From the NCBI GenBank assembly GCA_964651505.1, contig CAZYXT010000115.1:1-7418 (forward strand): a DNA stretch of 7,418 nt, written 5' to 3'. Each line of letters opens with the position of its first letter. Position 1 is the stretch's first letter. The position numbers and the translations under genes were made by a program. The stretch is from Avisuccinivibrio_A sp964651505. Its GTDB lineage: Bacteria; Pseudomonadota; Gammaproteobacteria; Enterobacterales; Succinivibrionaceae. The notes beneath the pieces are model-generated. The model saw only the letters and a program-made list of their open reading frames with translations. It was not told where the DNA came from and made no database searches. Below are positions 1-6,880 of this stretch, one piece after another.

Positions 1-1
1 C

Positions 2-35
2 AAAAAGAAAGCTGCCATGGGGCAGCCTTCTTTTT
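2..35 (-). terminator. Intrinsic terminator of ompA
   Basis: A GC-rich hairpin has arms GCTGCC (11-16) and GGCAGC (21-26) around a 4-nt loop. After one A/C mismatch the pairing continues through an A-rich/T-rich flank (2-9 with 28-35). Read on the minus strand it lies about 33 nt past the ompA stop codon and is followed by TTTCTTTTTG, the usual form of a Rho-independent terminator. The T-rich run on the other side means it could also stop plus-strand transcription entering the ompA 3' end. Confidence 0.85.
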
Positions 36-68
36 CAGGCCAAAGCCTGATGTGAGGTTGAATTAATG

Positions 69-1100
69 CTATTCAACTACGTCGATTTCACCGTCAACGG
101 AGATCTCAACACGGCGATCGGGAGCCAGGCACTTGATCAGATCTTTGCGGGCCAAGCCGTCGCACTCGCTGCCGGTTACAGGATTGGCAGGGCCTTTGCC
201 TTCAACCGAAACGATTTGGTGAGGAGCAACGCCGGATGTTACCAAGCCGTCGGCGGCAGCTTGAGCACGAGCCTCAGACAACCTCTGGTTGTAAGCCTCG
301 GAACCCAATCTGTCGGTGTAGCCGGTTACGGTGTAGGTGGCGTTGGTGACGTTGGCGGCATTGACCTGGTGGACAACGTCGGCGATGGCTTCAGAGCCTT
401 CCTCGCTTAACTGAGAGCCGTCAAACGGGAACAGAGCGCCGGCCTGCAAGGCAAAGGTCTTGGTTACGTGCTGAGGAGCAGGGGCAGGCTCGGGAGCAAG
501 AGCGGGCTTATCGCCGCCGAAGGTCAGCTGCAAAGCTGCATAGACCAAACCGAGATCGGTGTCGGAGTAAACTTCGCTGTCGGGATCATAAACGTTGAAG
601 TAGTAATCAAAGCCTACGCGTACGCCAAAGTTCTTGGTGAAGGCGTATTGAACGCCGGCGCCCAATAAGGGGGCGATTCTATCTTCGTGGCCGCTCTCGA
701 TATCATTGTCGGCGATGACATACATGGCGCCTGCGCGCAAGAAGATGTCGCTGCCGTCATCGGTCAAAGGATAAGCAAAGCGCAGAGCCAGCTCAGGGCC
801 TTGTAAGCTGAAATCGGTGGTATAGGTGTTGTCGCCGTTCTTGCCCTTAACGCCAAAGTCGTCAAAATAGTTGTAGCCAAACTCAACGCCGAACCATGAC
901 TTGACGTTGTAGCCAAAATAGATGCCTACGCCGTAGCCGTTGTCATCGTCAGATGAGGTATAGCTTGTATCAGAAAAGTTGGTGAAAGCCCAACCGCCGC
1001 GTACGCCGACATCAAATGAATCTTCAACGGCAGCCATTGATGCAGTAGAGCCTGCAGTCAAGATTGCTGCTAAGGATAAAGCCAATAAATTCTTCTTCAT
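69..1100 (-). CDS. ompA: OmpA-family outer membrane protein
   Basis: An outer-membrane porin-like protein that anchors the outer membrane to peptidoglycan. It has 343 residues, close to E. coli OmpA (346). Residues 1-23 are a signal peptide (MKKN, hydrophobic core, cleavage probably after SMA). Residues about 24-195 alternate aromatic and polar residues as in the 8-stranded OmpA beta barrel. Residues about 198-212 are a Pro/Ala hinge (APEPAPAP), and about 213-343 form the periplasmic OmpA domain. In that domain FPFDGS, YTDRLGS (261-267) and NQRLSEARA (271-279) are present. D263 and R278 have the spacing of the pair that binds meso-diaminopimelate in family structures. C313 and C324 match the disulfide pair of E. 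coli OmpA, followed by LAPDRRVEI. A TCCT at 1109-1112 (AGGA on the coding strand) sits 8 nt before the ATG and supports the start. It is monocistronic, with its own promoter and terminator. Confidence 0.93.
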   Translation of the reverse strand: MKKNLLALSLAAILTAGSTASMAAVEDSFDVGVRGGWAFTNFSDTSYTSSDDDNGYGVGIYFGYNVKSWFGVEFGYNYFDDFGVKGKNGDNTYTTDFSLQGPELALRFAYPLTDDGSDIFLRAGAMYVIADNDIESGHEDRIAPLLGAGVQYAFTKNFGVRVGFDYYFNVYDPDSEVYSDTDLGLVYAALQLTFGGDKPALAPEPAPAPQHVTKTFALQAGALFPFDGSQLSEEGSEAIADVVHQVNAANVTNATYTVTGYTDRLGSEAYNQRLSEARAQAAADGLVTSGVAPHQIVSVEGKGPANPVTGSECDGLARKDLIKCLAPDRRVEISVDGEIDVVE

Positions 1101-1179
1101 GATTTATGTCCTACTTAAAAAAGCCTAATTTAAGCCGGCCAAGCTGACACAACCTCTTGCAGACAATTGTGCACATGAG

Positions 1180-1188
1180 ATTATATCA
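1180..1188 (-). promoter_or_regulatory. Extended -10 promoter of ompA
   Basis: On the minus strand TGA-TATAAT is a perfect extended -10 element (TG at 1188-1187, hexamer 1185-1180). No good -35 hexamer lies 16-18 bp upstream (about GATCCG), as is common when TGn is present. Transcription would start near 1173, giving a leader of about 73 nt. Two small structures flank it: the 8-bp palindrome TGTGCACA (1168-1175) over the predicted start site, and a CCGTT/AACGG inverted repeat (1189-1203) just upstream of the -10. Whether either is an operator is unknown. Confidence 0.6.
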
Positions 1189-1514
1189 CCGTTTTTTCAA
1201 CGGATCTTTTGACAATTGAGCCATACAGGAAAGACATCATCAATATCGTGCACTGCTAAAACGTTTGCGCACAGTTATCATTATTTAACAATAACCTTGC
1301 AATGTTTGAGGCATTTTTTGCTGTGCCTTGTGCAGTCTTCGGCACATTTTTAAACAGCCCCGGGCAAAATAATAAATTAAGGTTTACCTTTACCGCTAAC
1401 TTATTGATTTTACGCGGATTTTTACGTCACAATGGCTTTTAAGCGCTCCTTGACCGATGGCAGGCAGGCGCATAATGCAGGCAAATCAGCTTGATGGCAT
1501 GCGTGATCCCGGCC

Positions 1515-1543
1515 TTAAATGCCGCCTGTTCTTGTCTTATAAT
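1515..1543 (+). promoter_or_regulatory. Candidate promoter with -10 inside an inverted repeat
   Basis: A perfect TATAAT (1538-1543) lies 17 bp after TTAAAT (1515-1520), a weak -35. The -10 falls in the 10-bp centre of an inverted repeat with 7-bp arms CTTGTCT (1531-1537) and AGACAAG (1548-1554), an arrangement seen in repressible promoters. Transcription would run rightwards, antisense through tRNA-Thr and into tusA, which has no obvious strong promoter of its own. It could equally drive a small RNA, or be chance. Confidence 0.3.
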
Positions 1544-1591
1544 AGACAGACAAGTTTGAGAGCGCTCTTGGTGCCGCAACGCTTGAAATTG

Positions 1592-1625
1592 AAAAAAGCA
1601 GCTGTGTAACCGGTGGTTTCGGCTG
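1592..1625 (-). terminator. Possible terminator of tRNA-Thr
   Basis: About 43 nt past the tRNA 3' end, the minus strand reads CAGC, an inner AACC-ACC-GGTT hairpin, GCTG, then C and six T. The inner and outer stems are short and separated by unpaired bases, so the fold is modest, but the T run is in the right place. A weaker ATTGCA/TGCAAT hairpin lies closer to the tRNA. Confidence 0.35.
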
Positions 1626-1667
1626 TATTTGGAGAGATTGCACTCAAATAATGCAATAAAAAGAGAT

Positions 1668-1743
1668 TGGTGCTGGTTGAAGGTCTCGAACCCACGACCC
1701 CCTGTTTACAAAACAGGTGCTCTACCAACTGAGCTAAACCAGC
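1668..1743 (-). tRNA. tRNA-Thr (anticodon UGU)
   Basis: A complete 76-nt tRNA including an encoded CCA (1668-1670). The acceptor stem GCTGGTT/AACCAGC, D stem GCTC/GAGC and anticodon stem CCTGT/ACAGG pair perfectly. The 7-nt loop TTTGTAA places TGT (1708-1710) as anticodon, reading ACA threonine codons. The conserved TTCGA of the T loop is present. The T stem is imperfect: GTGGG faces CCTTC, giving one U-U mismatch (50-64) and one G-U pair (51-63). The gene stands alone, unlike the multi-tRNA thrU/tufB cluster of E. coli, and is divergent from tusA. Confidence 0.95.
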
Positions 1744-1759
1744 ATGAAAAGCATGATCT

Positions 1760-1787
1760 ATTATATCAGCTATTGATCATTATGCAA
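1760..1787 (-). promoter_or_regulatory. Promoter of tRNA-Thr
   Basis: On the minus strand TTGCAT (1787-1782), 16 bp, then a perfect TATAAT (1765-1760) preceded by TG one base upstream (extended -10). The start site would be near 1753, about ten bases before the mature tRNA. The -35 hexamer coincides exactly with the first two codons (ATGCAA) of the divergent tusA, so RNA polymerase here and tusA expression may interfere. Confidence 0.65.
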
Positions 1788-2048
1788 GATTTTACACAGG
1801 ATAAACGCGTAGCCGTCGATGCGCGCGGCCTCAGCTGCCCCGAGCCCTTGATGCTGCTGCGCAATGCCATCCGTACCCACGAGGGAGGGACTGTGTTTGA
1901 GCTTTACTCCGAAGATCCTGTCTCTTTGCGCGACGTTCCCGCCTTTTGCTCTTTCATGGGCCACACCCTTGTGAGCATGCCTGACGATGATCACCCCCAC
2001 CGCTTTGTAATCCTTTCAAAAATCAAGTCCCAAAGCGGATCTTTGTGA
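1782..2048 (+). CDS. tusA: Sulfurtransferase TusA
   Basis: A small cytoplasmic sulfur carrier (88 aa). In the known pathway it takes persulfide sulfur from IscS and passes it through TusBCD/TusE to MnmA for 2-thiouridine at tRNA position 34. The CPxP signature is intact as SCPEP with the sulfur-accepting Cys19, followed by LMLLR. EDPVSLRDVPAFCSFMGH (residues 44-61) matches the enteric DDPATTRDIPGFCTFM region closely, including the second cysteine (C56). The ATG at 1782 is chosen because residues from VAVDARGLSCPEP match the family N-terminus. An open frame back to 1629 would translate the tRNA antisense and is rejected. No Shine-Dalgarno is visible before the ATG, and the start overlaps the tRNA-Thr -35 element. 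It is followed 64 bp later by glyQ, which has its own promoter. Confidence 0.92.
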   Translation: MQDFTQDKRVAVDARGLSCPEPLMLLRNAIRTHEGGTVFELYSEDPVSLRDVPAFCSFMGHTLVSMPDDDHPHRFVILSKIKSQSGSL

Positions 2049-2066
2049 ATGCTGAGCCCCTCTTTT

Positions 2067-2075
2067 TGATAAAAT
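2067..2075 (+). promoter_or_regulatory. Probable promoter of glyQS
   Basis: TGA-TAAAAT forms an extended -10 (TG 2067-2068, hexamer 2070-2075) in the 64-bp gap after tusA, with no good -35 at 17 bp. The start site would be near 2082, leaving a leader of about 30 nt. Such a short leader leaves no room for a T-box or attenuator. Confidence 0.45.
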
Positions 2076-2112
2076 AGAACATCTTTTTCAGTCGTTTTTG
2101 GAATTACAAAAA

Positions 2113-3036
2113 ATGTCGAATAAATACGACCTGCAAACGTTTCAAGGTCTGATCTTTACATTGCAAGATTACTGGATGAGACAAGGATGCATGATTGCCC
2201 AGCCTTTTGATCTGGAAGTTGGTGCAGGCACCTCCCATCCCATGACTTTTTTGCGCTCCTTAGGTCCTGAGCCCATTTGCTGTGCCTACGTTCAACCCTC
2301 TCGCCGCCCCACCGACGGTCGTTACGGCGAAAACCCCAACCGCATGCAGCACTACTATCAGTTCCAGGTTATCTTAAAGCCCTCCCCCGATGACATACAG
2401 GATTTATACTTGGGCTCTTTAAAAGAGCTGGGCTTTGACCCTAAGGCAAACGATATCCGCTTTGTCGAAGACAACTGGGAAAACCCCACCCTGGGCGCCT
2501 GGGGCTTGGGCTGGGAAGTATGGCTCAACGGCATGGAGGTCTCGCAGTTTACTTACTTTCAGCAAGTAGGCGGCCTTGAGTGTTTCCCGGTCACAGGCGA
2601 GCTTACTTACGGCCTCGAGCGTCTGGCCATGTACATTCAGGGCGTCAACAGCATCTACGATCTGATTTGGGCGCACACCAAGACCAGCGATGTCACCTAC
2701 GGCCACATCTTCCATCAAAACGAAGTAGAGCAGTCGGCCTACAACTTTGAGTACGCCGACACCGATTTTCTGTTTAAGATGTTTGATCAGATGGAAAAGG
2801 AAAGCACAGATCTCATCAACCTTGAGAAGCCTCTGCCTTTCCCTGCCTACGAGCGCGTCTTAAAGGCTGCCCACTGCTTCAACCTCCTGGATGCCCGCCA
2901 TGCCATTTCGGTCACCGAAAGACAAAGATTTATCTTGAGGATCCGCACCTTATCGAGGGCGGTGGCACAGGCTTACTATGATTCGCGCAAAGCCTTGGGC
3001 TTTCCGATGTGCAATCAGACTAAGAATGAGGAATGA
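2113..3036 (+). CDS. glyQ: Glycine--tRNA ligase alpha subunit
   Basis: The class II catalytic subunit of the bacterial alpha2beta2 glycyl-tRNA synthetase. It makes glycyl-adenylate and, with GlyS, charges tRNA-Gly in the cytoplasm. It has 307 residues (E. coli 303) and near-continuous identity to the family: TFQGLIFTLQDYW (9-21), VGAGTSHPMT (36-45), YVQPSRRPTDGRYGENPNR (59-77) with the adjoining QHYYQFQV, NWENPTLGAWGLGWEVW (121-137), TYFQQVGG (147-154), and motif 3 around GELTYGLERLAMY (162-174). The C-terminal LLDARHAISVTERQRFILRIR (258-278) is also conserved. The ATG at 2113 gives MSNKYDLQTFQG, aligning with the E. coli start. A TTG at 2098 would add five residues with no family support. 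The ribosome binding site is weak (GGA at 2100-2102, 10 nt away). The gene ends 2 nt before glyS. Confidence 0.97.
   Translation: MSNKYDLQTFQGLIFTLQDYWMRQGCMIAQPFDLEVGAGTSHPMTFLRSLGPEPICCAYVQPSRRPTDGRYGENPNRMQHYYQFQVILKPSPDDIQDLYLGSLKELGFDPKANDIRFVEDNWENPTLGAWGLGWEVWLNGMEVSQFTYFQQVGGLECFPVTGELTYGLERLAMYIQGVNSIYDLIWAHTKTSDVTYGHIFHQNEVEQSAYNFEYADTDFLFKMFDQMEKESTDLINLEKPLPFPAYERVLKAAHCFNLLDARHAISVTERQRFILRIRTLSRAVAQAYYDSRKALGFPMCNQTKNEE
3028..3032 (+). promoter_or_regulatory. Ribosome binding site deciding the glyS start
   Basis: GAGGA at 3028-3032 lies inside the last codons of glyQ. It directly abuts an ATG at 3033, leaving no spacing, but is 6 nt before the ATG at 3039. Usable spacing therefore favours 3039, which also gives the family-like N-terminus MAKHNLLLELGTEELPPK. 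Confidence 0.65.
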
Positions 3037-3038
3037 TC

Positions 3039-5102
3039 ATGGCAAAGCACAATCTTTTATTGGAATTGGGCACCGAAGAACTGCCGCCCAAAGCTCTGCG
3101 CAAATTAGGACAGGCCCTCTGCGATAATATGACAGGCCGCTTAAAGGATGCCCAGATTTTATTTGACTCGTGCAAGTGGTATGCAACCCCCCGCCGTCTG
3201 GCTTTATTTGTCACGTCTCTTGAAGACAAGCAGCAAGACAGGACCATCGAGCTTAAAGGCCCCTCGGTTAAGGCTGCCTATGACGCCGAAGGCAAACCCA
3301 CCAAGGCAGCCTTGGGCTGGTGTCAGGCCAACGGCGTTGACATCAACGATGTTCAGACCCTTAAGACCGACAAGGGCGAATGGCTTTACCTCAAGACTTT
3401 AAAGCAGGGCGCGCCAAGCGTAACCCTGATCCCGGGATTGTTCAAAGAATCCCTCGCTTCTCTGCCCATCCCCAAGCTCATGCACTGGGGCGATAAGCGC
3501 GAGGAATTTGTCCGTCCGGTACACACCTTGTGCATGCTGTACGGCGATGCTTTGATTGAAGGGCAGATCTTGGGCGTCAAGTCCTCAAAGACCATCAAGG
3601 GCCACCGCTTTGTGGGATCTCAAGAGGTTACTTTAAATAATGCCGACGAATATCTGCAAGTTTTAAGACAGAGGGGCATGGTCATTGCCGACTATGACGA
3701 GCGAAAAGCCATGATCGCAAAGCAGGTCAATGATCTGGCCGCAAGCGCCGGCGGCGAGGCTGATCTTGATGACAGCCTGTTGGAGGAGGTTGCCTCCTTG
3801 GTCGAGCATCCCTATGTCTTCTTGGCCAAGTTTGAAGAGAGCTTCTTGCAGGTTCCCTCCGAGGCACTGGTTTACACCATGAAGGGCGATCAAAAGTACT
3901 TCCCCATCTACAAGGATGGCAAGCTTTTGCCTGTCTTCGCCTTTGTCTCCAACATCAACCCTGAAGATCCGACCAATCTGATTTCAGGCAATGAGCGCGT
4001 GGTGCGCCCTCGTTTGTCAGACGCTCAGTTCTTCTTTAACACCGATCGCAAGCATAGCCTCGAGCACTTCCACAAGGCCTTGGAGTCCATCGTCTATCAA
4101 AAGGACATCGGCACCATTGCCTACCGCTCCGAGATAGTGGCAAAAACGGCTGCTTATCTTGCCGATAAACTGGGCGCCGATCCTGCTTTGTGCCGCCGCG
4201 CCGCCTACCTTGCCAAGTGCGATCTGGCCACCACCTTGGTGACCGAGTTTACCGACACCCAGGGCATCATGGGCATGCATTACGCCAAGCTTGACGGGGA
4301 AGATCCCAATGTCAGCGAGGCCATCTTCGAGCAATACCTGCCCAGGTTCGCAGGCGACAAGATCCCGATCAAGCCCGTGCAGATGTGCGTATCCATTGCC
4401 GAGAAGCTCGTCTCCCTGACCGGCATCTTCGGCATCAATCAGCTCCCCAAGGGCGACAAAGATCCCTATGCTTTGCGCCGCGCTGCCATCGGTTTGATCA
4501 GGATCGTGCTTGAGAACAAGCTTGACTTTAACCTCGTTGACGCCATTGAGTTTACCAATCAAACCTTGGGCGATAAGGTTGTGGTCAAAGAGAATGTGCA
4601 CAATGTCAGCGACTTTGTCTTCAACCGCTTAAAGGCTTACTACCAAGAAAAAGGCATCGGAGCCGAGATCTTTTTGGCAGTGCTGGCCAATCACCCCGTC
4701 AACCTGTTGGACTTTGACAAGCGCGTCATGGCGGTCAGATCGTTTAAAGACTTGCCCGAGGCTCAAGATCTGGCAGCTGCCTACAAGCGCGTGGCCAATA
4801 TCCTCTCCAAGTCTCAAGGCGGATCGGACAACATCGATAAGAGCCTTTTGACCGATCCTGAGGAGATTGCTCTGGTAGAACACTTGGAAGCCATCATGCC
4901 TGCCATAAGCGATTGCTATGCTCAAGGCAACTATGCCAAGGCTTTAAGCACTTTAGCTGAGATGAAAAAGGACGTCGACAACTTCTTTGACAAGGTGATG
5001 GTTAACGCCGAAGATCCTGCTTTGAGGGCAAATCGGCTGTCTATTTTGTTAGCAATGTCACAAATATTCTCCAAGACTGCGGATATTTCTATATTATACT
5101 AA
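3039..5102 (+). CDS. glyS: Glycine--tRNA ligase beta subunit
   Basis: The tRNA-binding subunit of heterotetrameric glycyl-tRNA synthetase, acting with GlyQ encoded just upstream. It has 687 residues (E. coli 689) and is collinear with the family throughout. It opens with LLLELGTEELPPKALR (6-21), then ATPRRLAL (49-56). Conserved cores follow at EALVYTMKGDQKYFP (about 275-290), ISGNERVVRPRLSDAQFFFNTDR (about 317-338), EFTDTQGIMGMHYA (about 402-416) and QLPKGDKDPYALRRA (about 467-482). The C-terminal 100 residues form the DALR-like anticodon-binding region, with FFDKVMVNAED (from about 648), RANRLSIL and a final ADISILY. The start at 3039 is preferred over ATG 3033 on ribosome-binding spacing. 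The two genes are 2 nt apart and probably translationally coupled. An intrinsic terminator follows 30 nt after the stop. No frameshift or missing segment is seen. Confidence 0.97.
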   Translation: MAKHNLLLELGTEELPPKALRKLGQALCDNMTGRLKDAQILFDSCKWYATPRRLALFVTSLEDKQQDRTIELKGPSVKAAYDAEGKPTKAALGWCQANGVDINDVQTLKTDKGEWLYLKTLKQGAPSVTLIPGLFKESLASLPIPKLMHWGDKREEFVRPVHTLCMLYGDALIEGQILGVKSSKTIKGHRFVGSQEVTLNNADEYLQVLRQRGMVIADYDERKAMIAKQVNDLAASAGGEADLDDSLLEEVASLVEHPYVFLAKFEESFLQVPSEALVYTMKGDQKYFPIYKDGKLLPVFAFVSNINPEDPTNLISGNERVVRPRLSDAQFFFNTDRKHSLEHFHKALESIVYQKDIGTIAYRSEIVAKTAAYLADKLGADPALCRRAAYLAKCDLATTLVTEFTDTQGIMGMHYAKLDGEDPNVSEAIFEQYLPRFAGDKIPIKPVQMCVSIAEKLVSLTGIFGINQLPKGDKDPYALRRAAIGLIRIVLENKLDFNLVDAIEFTNQTLGDKVVVKENVHNVSDFVFNRLKAYYQEKGIGAEIFLAVLANHPVNLLDFDKRVMAVRSFKDLPEAQDLAAAYKRVANILSKSQGGSDNIDKSLLTDPEEIALVEHLEAIMPAISDCYAQGNYAKALSTLAEMKKDVDNFFDKVMVNAEDPALRANRLSILLAMSQIFSKTADISILY

Positions 5103-5132
5103 GCAGCAAGTGATTATTACTCTCTCTATTTG

Positions 5133-5158
5133 TCCGGGCTTAAGCTCGGATTTTTTTT
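5133..5158 (+). terminator. Intrinsic terminator of glyQS
   Basis: Arms TCCGGGC (5133-5139) and GCTCGGA (5144-5150) pair over 7 bp with one G-U around a TTAA loop, followed at once by eight T (5151-5158). It is placed 30 nt after the glyS stop and is a textbook Rho-independent terminator. Confidence 0.92.
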
Positions 5159-5315
5159 GCCTCAGGCCTCCAAAATTAACCCCAATTGCCCAAAGTTCCT
5201 CAGGCAGGCTGCTTTTTCATGCCCCTGCTTAAAGCTCCTTTCCTTTTTTATGAAGCACGCAGACACGGCCCGGTCTTTGAATGCCCGGGGTTTGTTTGAT
5301 GGTTTAATGGTTTAT

Positions 5316-5342
5316 CACCGTGCAGGTAAGCCCTGCACCGTG
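5316..5342 (-). terminator. Hairpin after the transposase-like gene
   Basis: Arms GTGCAGG (5320-5326) and CCTGCAC (5332-5338) surround a 5-nt loop, extended by CAC/GTG after one C-C mismatch. It lies 17 nt past the stop of the minus-strand gene ending at 5359, where a terminator is expected. The minus strand continues ATAAACCATT, without a T run, so it may stop transcription poorly or only protect the 3' end. Confidence 0.4.
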
Positions 5343-5358
5343 TGAATGAAGCAGCTGC

Positions 5359-6534
5359 TTAATCGCCCAGATTGAGTTTGCCCGTCATCTGCAAAGTGCG
5401 CAGACACATGGAAAGACAGCGCGAAGCAAAGGGCAAATCGGCCTGCAGGATCTCTGGCATGTCTTTGACCGAGACCTTTTTATCCTTGCCATAAATCATG
5501 GCCGCAATTTGCTGCGTGGAGTCTTTAAGCTTGTTTAAGATCTTGGCATTCTCCACATAATCGCGATTACGGTTGAGAGACTTGTAAGGCCCAAAGTACA
5601 GATCCCAGATGAGGTTATAATCTTTGGAGAAGAGACTGTTCTCGCGAATGATGTTAAGTGCGTACTCGGCAATATCAGGCTCTTCAAATGACAATGAGCT
5701 TGCGTAGTAGCGATGGCGGCCTTCCTCTGAGCTTAATTCCTCGCCGTTCTCATCCAGAGCAGGCTCGCACAAGATGGTCTGCACATCCTTACCCCAATAG
5801 TCTGCAGCCTCGGCACCTAATAAAGAGGACGGTGCGGCGATGATTTTGCGCGGTTTGATCTTAAAGTGATATTCGTCGTAAGGCTCTGTTTCGGCAGTCT
5901 CGGCCAGCTCATCAATAACTTTAGGATCTTTGAAGATCTCTACGGCGCTGTTATAGGATGCCATCGAGGGCTCCATTTCGATGATGTAGTCGGCCCCGGC
6001 TTCAATCAGCACGCTGCACAGCATATTGCTGATATGATGCGCATCGACCTTGCACACGGCCCCGCGGATGTTTAGAACATTGAGCATCTTGGTTAAGATC
6101 CCCTTTTTGGCATACATGTCAAAGGGTATATTTTGATGCTGAATGAAGCTCACGCATGAGCGACCCAGGTTTAAGATGCAGGAGTCGGCACAGTAAAGAT
6201 AGTTCTTGCCCGAGTGACTGTAATTGTCTGCCAGAGCTGAGATCTTTTTGAGCAACTCCTCTTTGCCATAATCCTGCATAAACTCCACTTCCTTGGAGAA
6301 GTCGGCCAGGATGGGCAAGAGTTTATTGAGCTTGACGAGTTTGATGAGCAGGCTGACATCATTATTGATCAAGGGTGGCTTATCAATCATGGCAGGGAGC
6401 ATTTCATACAACTTCTCGCCATTATCCCAAAGAAAGTCTGAGCACTTGGTGCAACTATCGGCACCTGTCACCCATGAAAGCACCAGAGCGTAGAGAGTGG
6501 GAATGACGTTAAATGTACAAGGCTCCTCGTGCAT
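5359..6534 (-). CDS. Diverged ISAs1-family transposase-like protein
   Basis: A 391-aa protein that follows the ISAs1 (H-repeat) transposase layout from end to end but with low conservation. Residues about 8-80 (NVIPTLYALVLSWVTGADS onward) resemble the DDE_Tnp_1-associated N-terminal domain. The first catalytic strand seems to be CADSC (D117, where the family has DGK). MLNVLNIRGAVCKVDAHH (150-167) matches the family LLdLLDIKGaivTIDAMG strand, keeping the second aspartate (D164), and is followed by AGADYIIEM for GGDYVLALK. RHRYYASSL (273-281) matches RRYYiSSL. From R297 to WDLYFG the segment aligns without gaps to RxHWxIENxLHWVLDVxF, but the catalytic Glu falls on S303 and HW on N299-S300. The segment between the first two strands is also shorter than usual. 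AGGAG (6543-6547) sits 8 nt before the ATG, and no internal stop is present. I infer a catalytically dead, possibly domesticated protein. Terminal inverted repeats were not found. The family match is from memory of the consensus. Confidence 0.62.
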   Translation of the reverse strand: MHEEPCTFNVIPTLYALVLSWVTGADSCTKCSDFLWDNGEKLYEMLPAMIDKPPLINNDVSLLIKLVKLNKLLPILADFSKEVEFMQDYGKEELLKKISALADNYSHSGKNYLYCADSCILNLGRSCVSFIQHQNIPFDMYAKKGILTKMLNVLNIRGAVCKVDAHHISNMLCSVLIEAGADYIIEMEPSMASYNSAVEIFKDPKVIDELAETAETEPYDEYHFKIKPRKIIAAPSSLLGAEAADYWGKDVQTILCEPALDENGEELSSEEGRHRYYASSLSFEEPDIAEYALNIIRENSLFSKDYNLIWDLYFGPYKSLNRNRDYVENAKILNKLKDSTQQIAAMIYGKDKKVSVKDMPEILQADLPFASRCLSMCLRTLQMTGKLNLGD

Positions 6535-6791
6535 GATTTTCTCTCCTCTAAAAATCCCGTCAATTTATAATCTTGGGATCTTGTTATCGGCTTTTTATAT
6601 TCTCAATTAACCTTAATCTTAGCACAGTTGATGCAGCTTATCTCCGTAATGATGAATGATCTGTTCCTAACTCTTAAACAGCGAATTTTAAACAGTGCTG
6701 ATGCGATGATTTAAATTTTGCCTAGGATACAGTGTCTGTTTTTTATAAAACCAGGGGCAGTTTTTTTTCGTTAGACTTGCAGCACCTATTT

Positions 6792-6807
6792 TGTTCCACG
6801 TGGAACA
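6792..6807. other. parS: parS centromere site 1 (perfect)
   Basis: TGTTCCACGTGGAACA, a perfect 16-bp palindrome identical to the parS sequence used by chromosomal ParB in pseudomonads and closely related to the widespread TGTTTCACGTGAAACA. ParB, a CTP-dependent clamp, loads at such sites for chromosome segregation. No parA or parB is in the window. Confidence 0.88.
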
Positions 6808-6880
6808 TTACTACTTTACAAACCTGCTTTCTATTAACAACACAATCGCCCATTTAAAATTATTAAGGTAATCGTTCAAT

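Larger units (their letters stand above)
1101..1667. other. Intergenic spacer between ompA and tRNA-Thr
   Basis: About 570 bp with no convincing protein gene on either strand. The longest open frames are short, lack ribosome binding sites, or run through the tRNA. It contains the ompA promoter at its left end, a hairpin with a short T run on the plus strand (1329-1351) with no gene for it to end, a promoter-like TTAAAT-17-TATAAT within an inverted repeat (1515-1554), and a possible terminator for the tRNA (1592-1625). I see nothing else to name in 1204-1510. Confidence 0.7.

Noticed and set aside
1329..1351. Plus-strand intrinsic terminator (TGTGC/GCACA then TTTTT)
   Set aside because: No plus-strand gene or convincing promoter lies upstream. 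A TTGACA at 1209-1214 has no -10 at the right distance. The stem is short.
1537..1728. 63-codon open frame on the minus strand
   Set aside because: It lies across tRNA-Thr and its downstream region, has no recognisable product, and is explained by the tRNA.
1629..1781. N-terminal extension of tusA to an ATG at 1629
   Set aside because: It would translate the antisense of tRNA-Thr and add 51 residues with no family match. TusA proteins are about 80 residues, as from 1782.
4017..4601. 194-codon open frame opposite glyS
   Set aside because: It is antisense within a highly conserved glyS, and its residues reflect the codon pattern of the opposite strand. No ribosome binding site or family features were seen.
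5158..5208. Direct repeat CCTCAGGC in the glyS downstream spacer
   Set aside because: Two 8-bp matches in 50 bp are close to chance, with no flanking structure to give them meaning.
5130..5345. 71-codon plus-strand frame after glyS
   Set aside because: It runs straight through the glyS terminator and its T run, so it is very unlikely to be translated.
6721..6772. T-rich runs (CTGTTTTTT and CAGTTTTTTTT) as terminators
   Set aside because: The paired stems before them are only 4-5 bp and mostly A-T, and there is no plus-strand gene to end.
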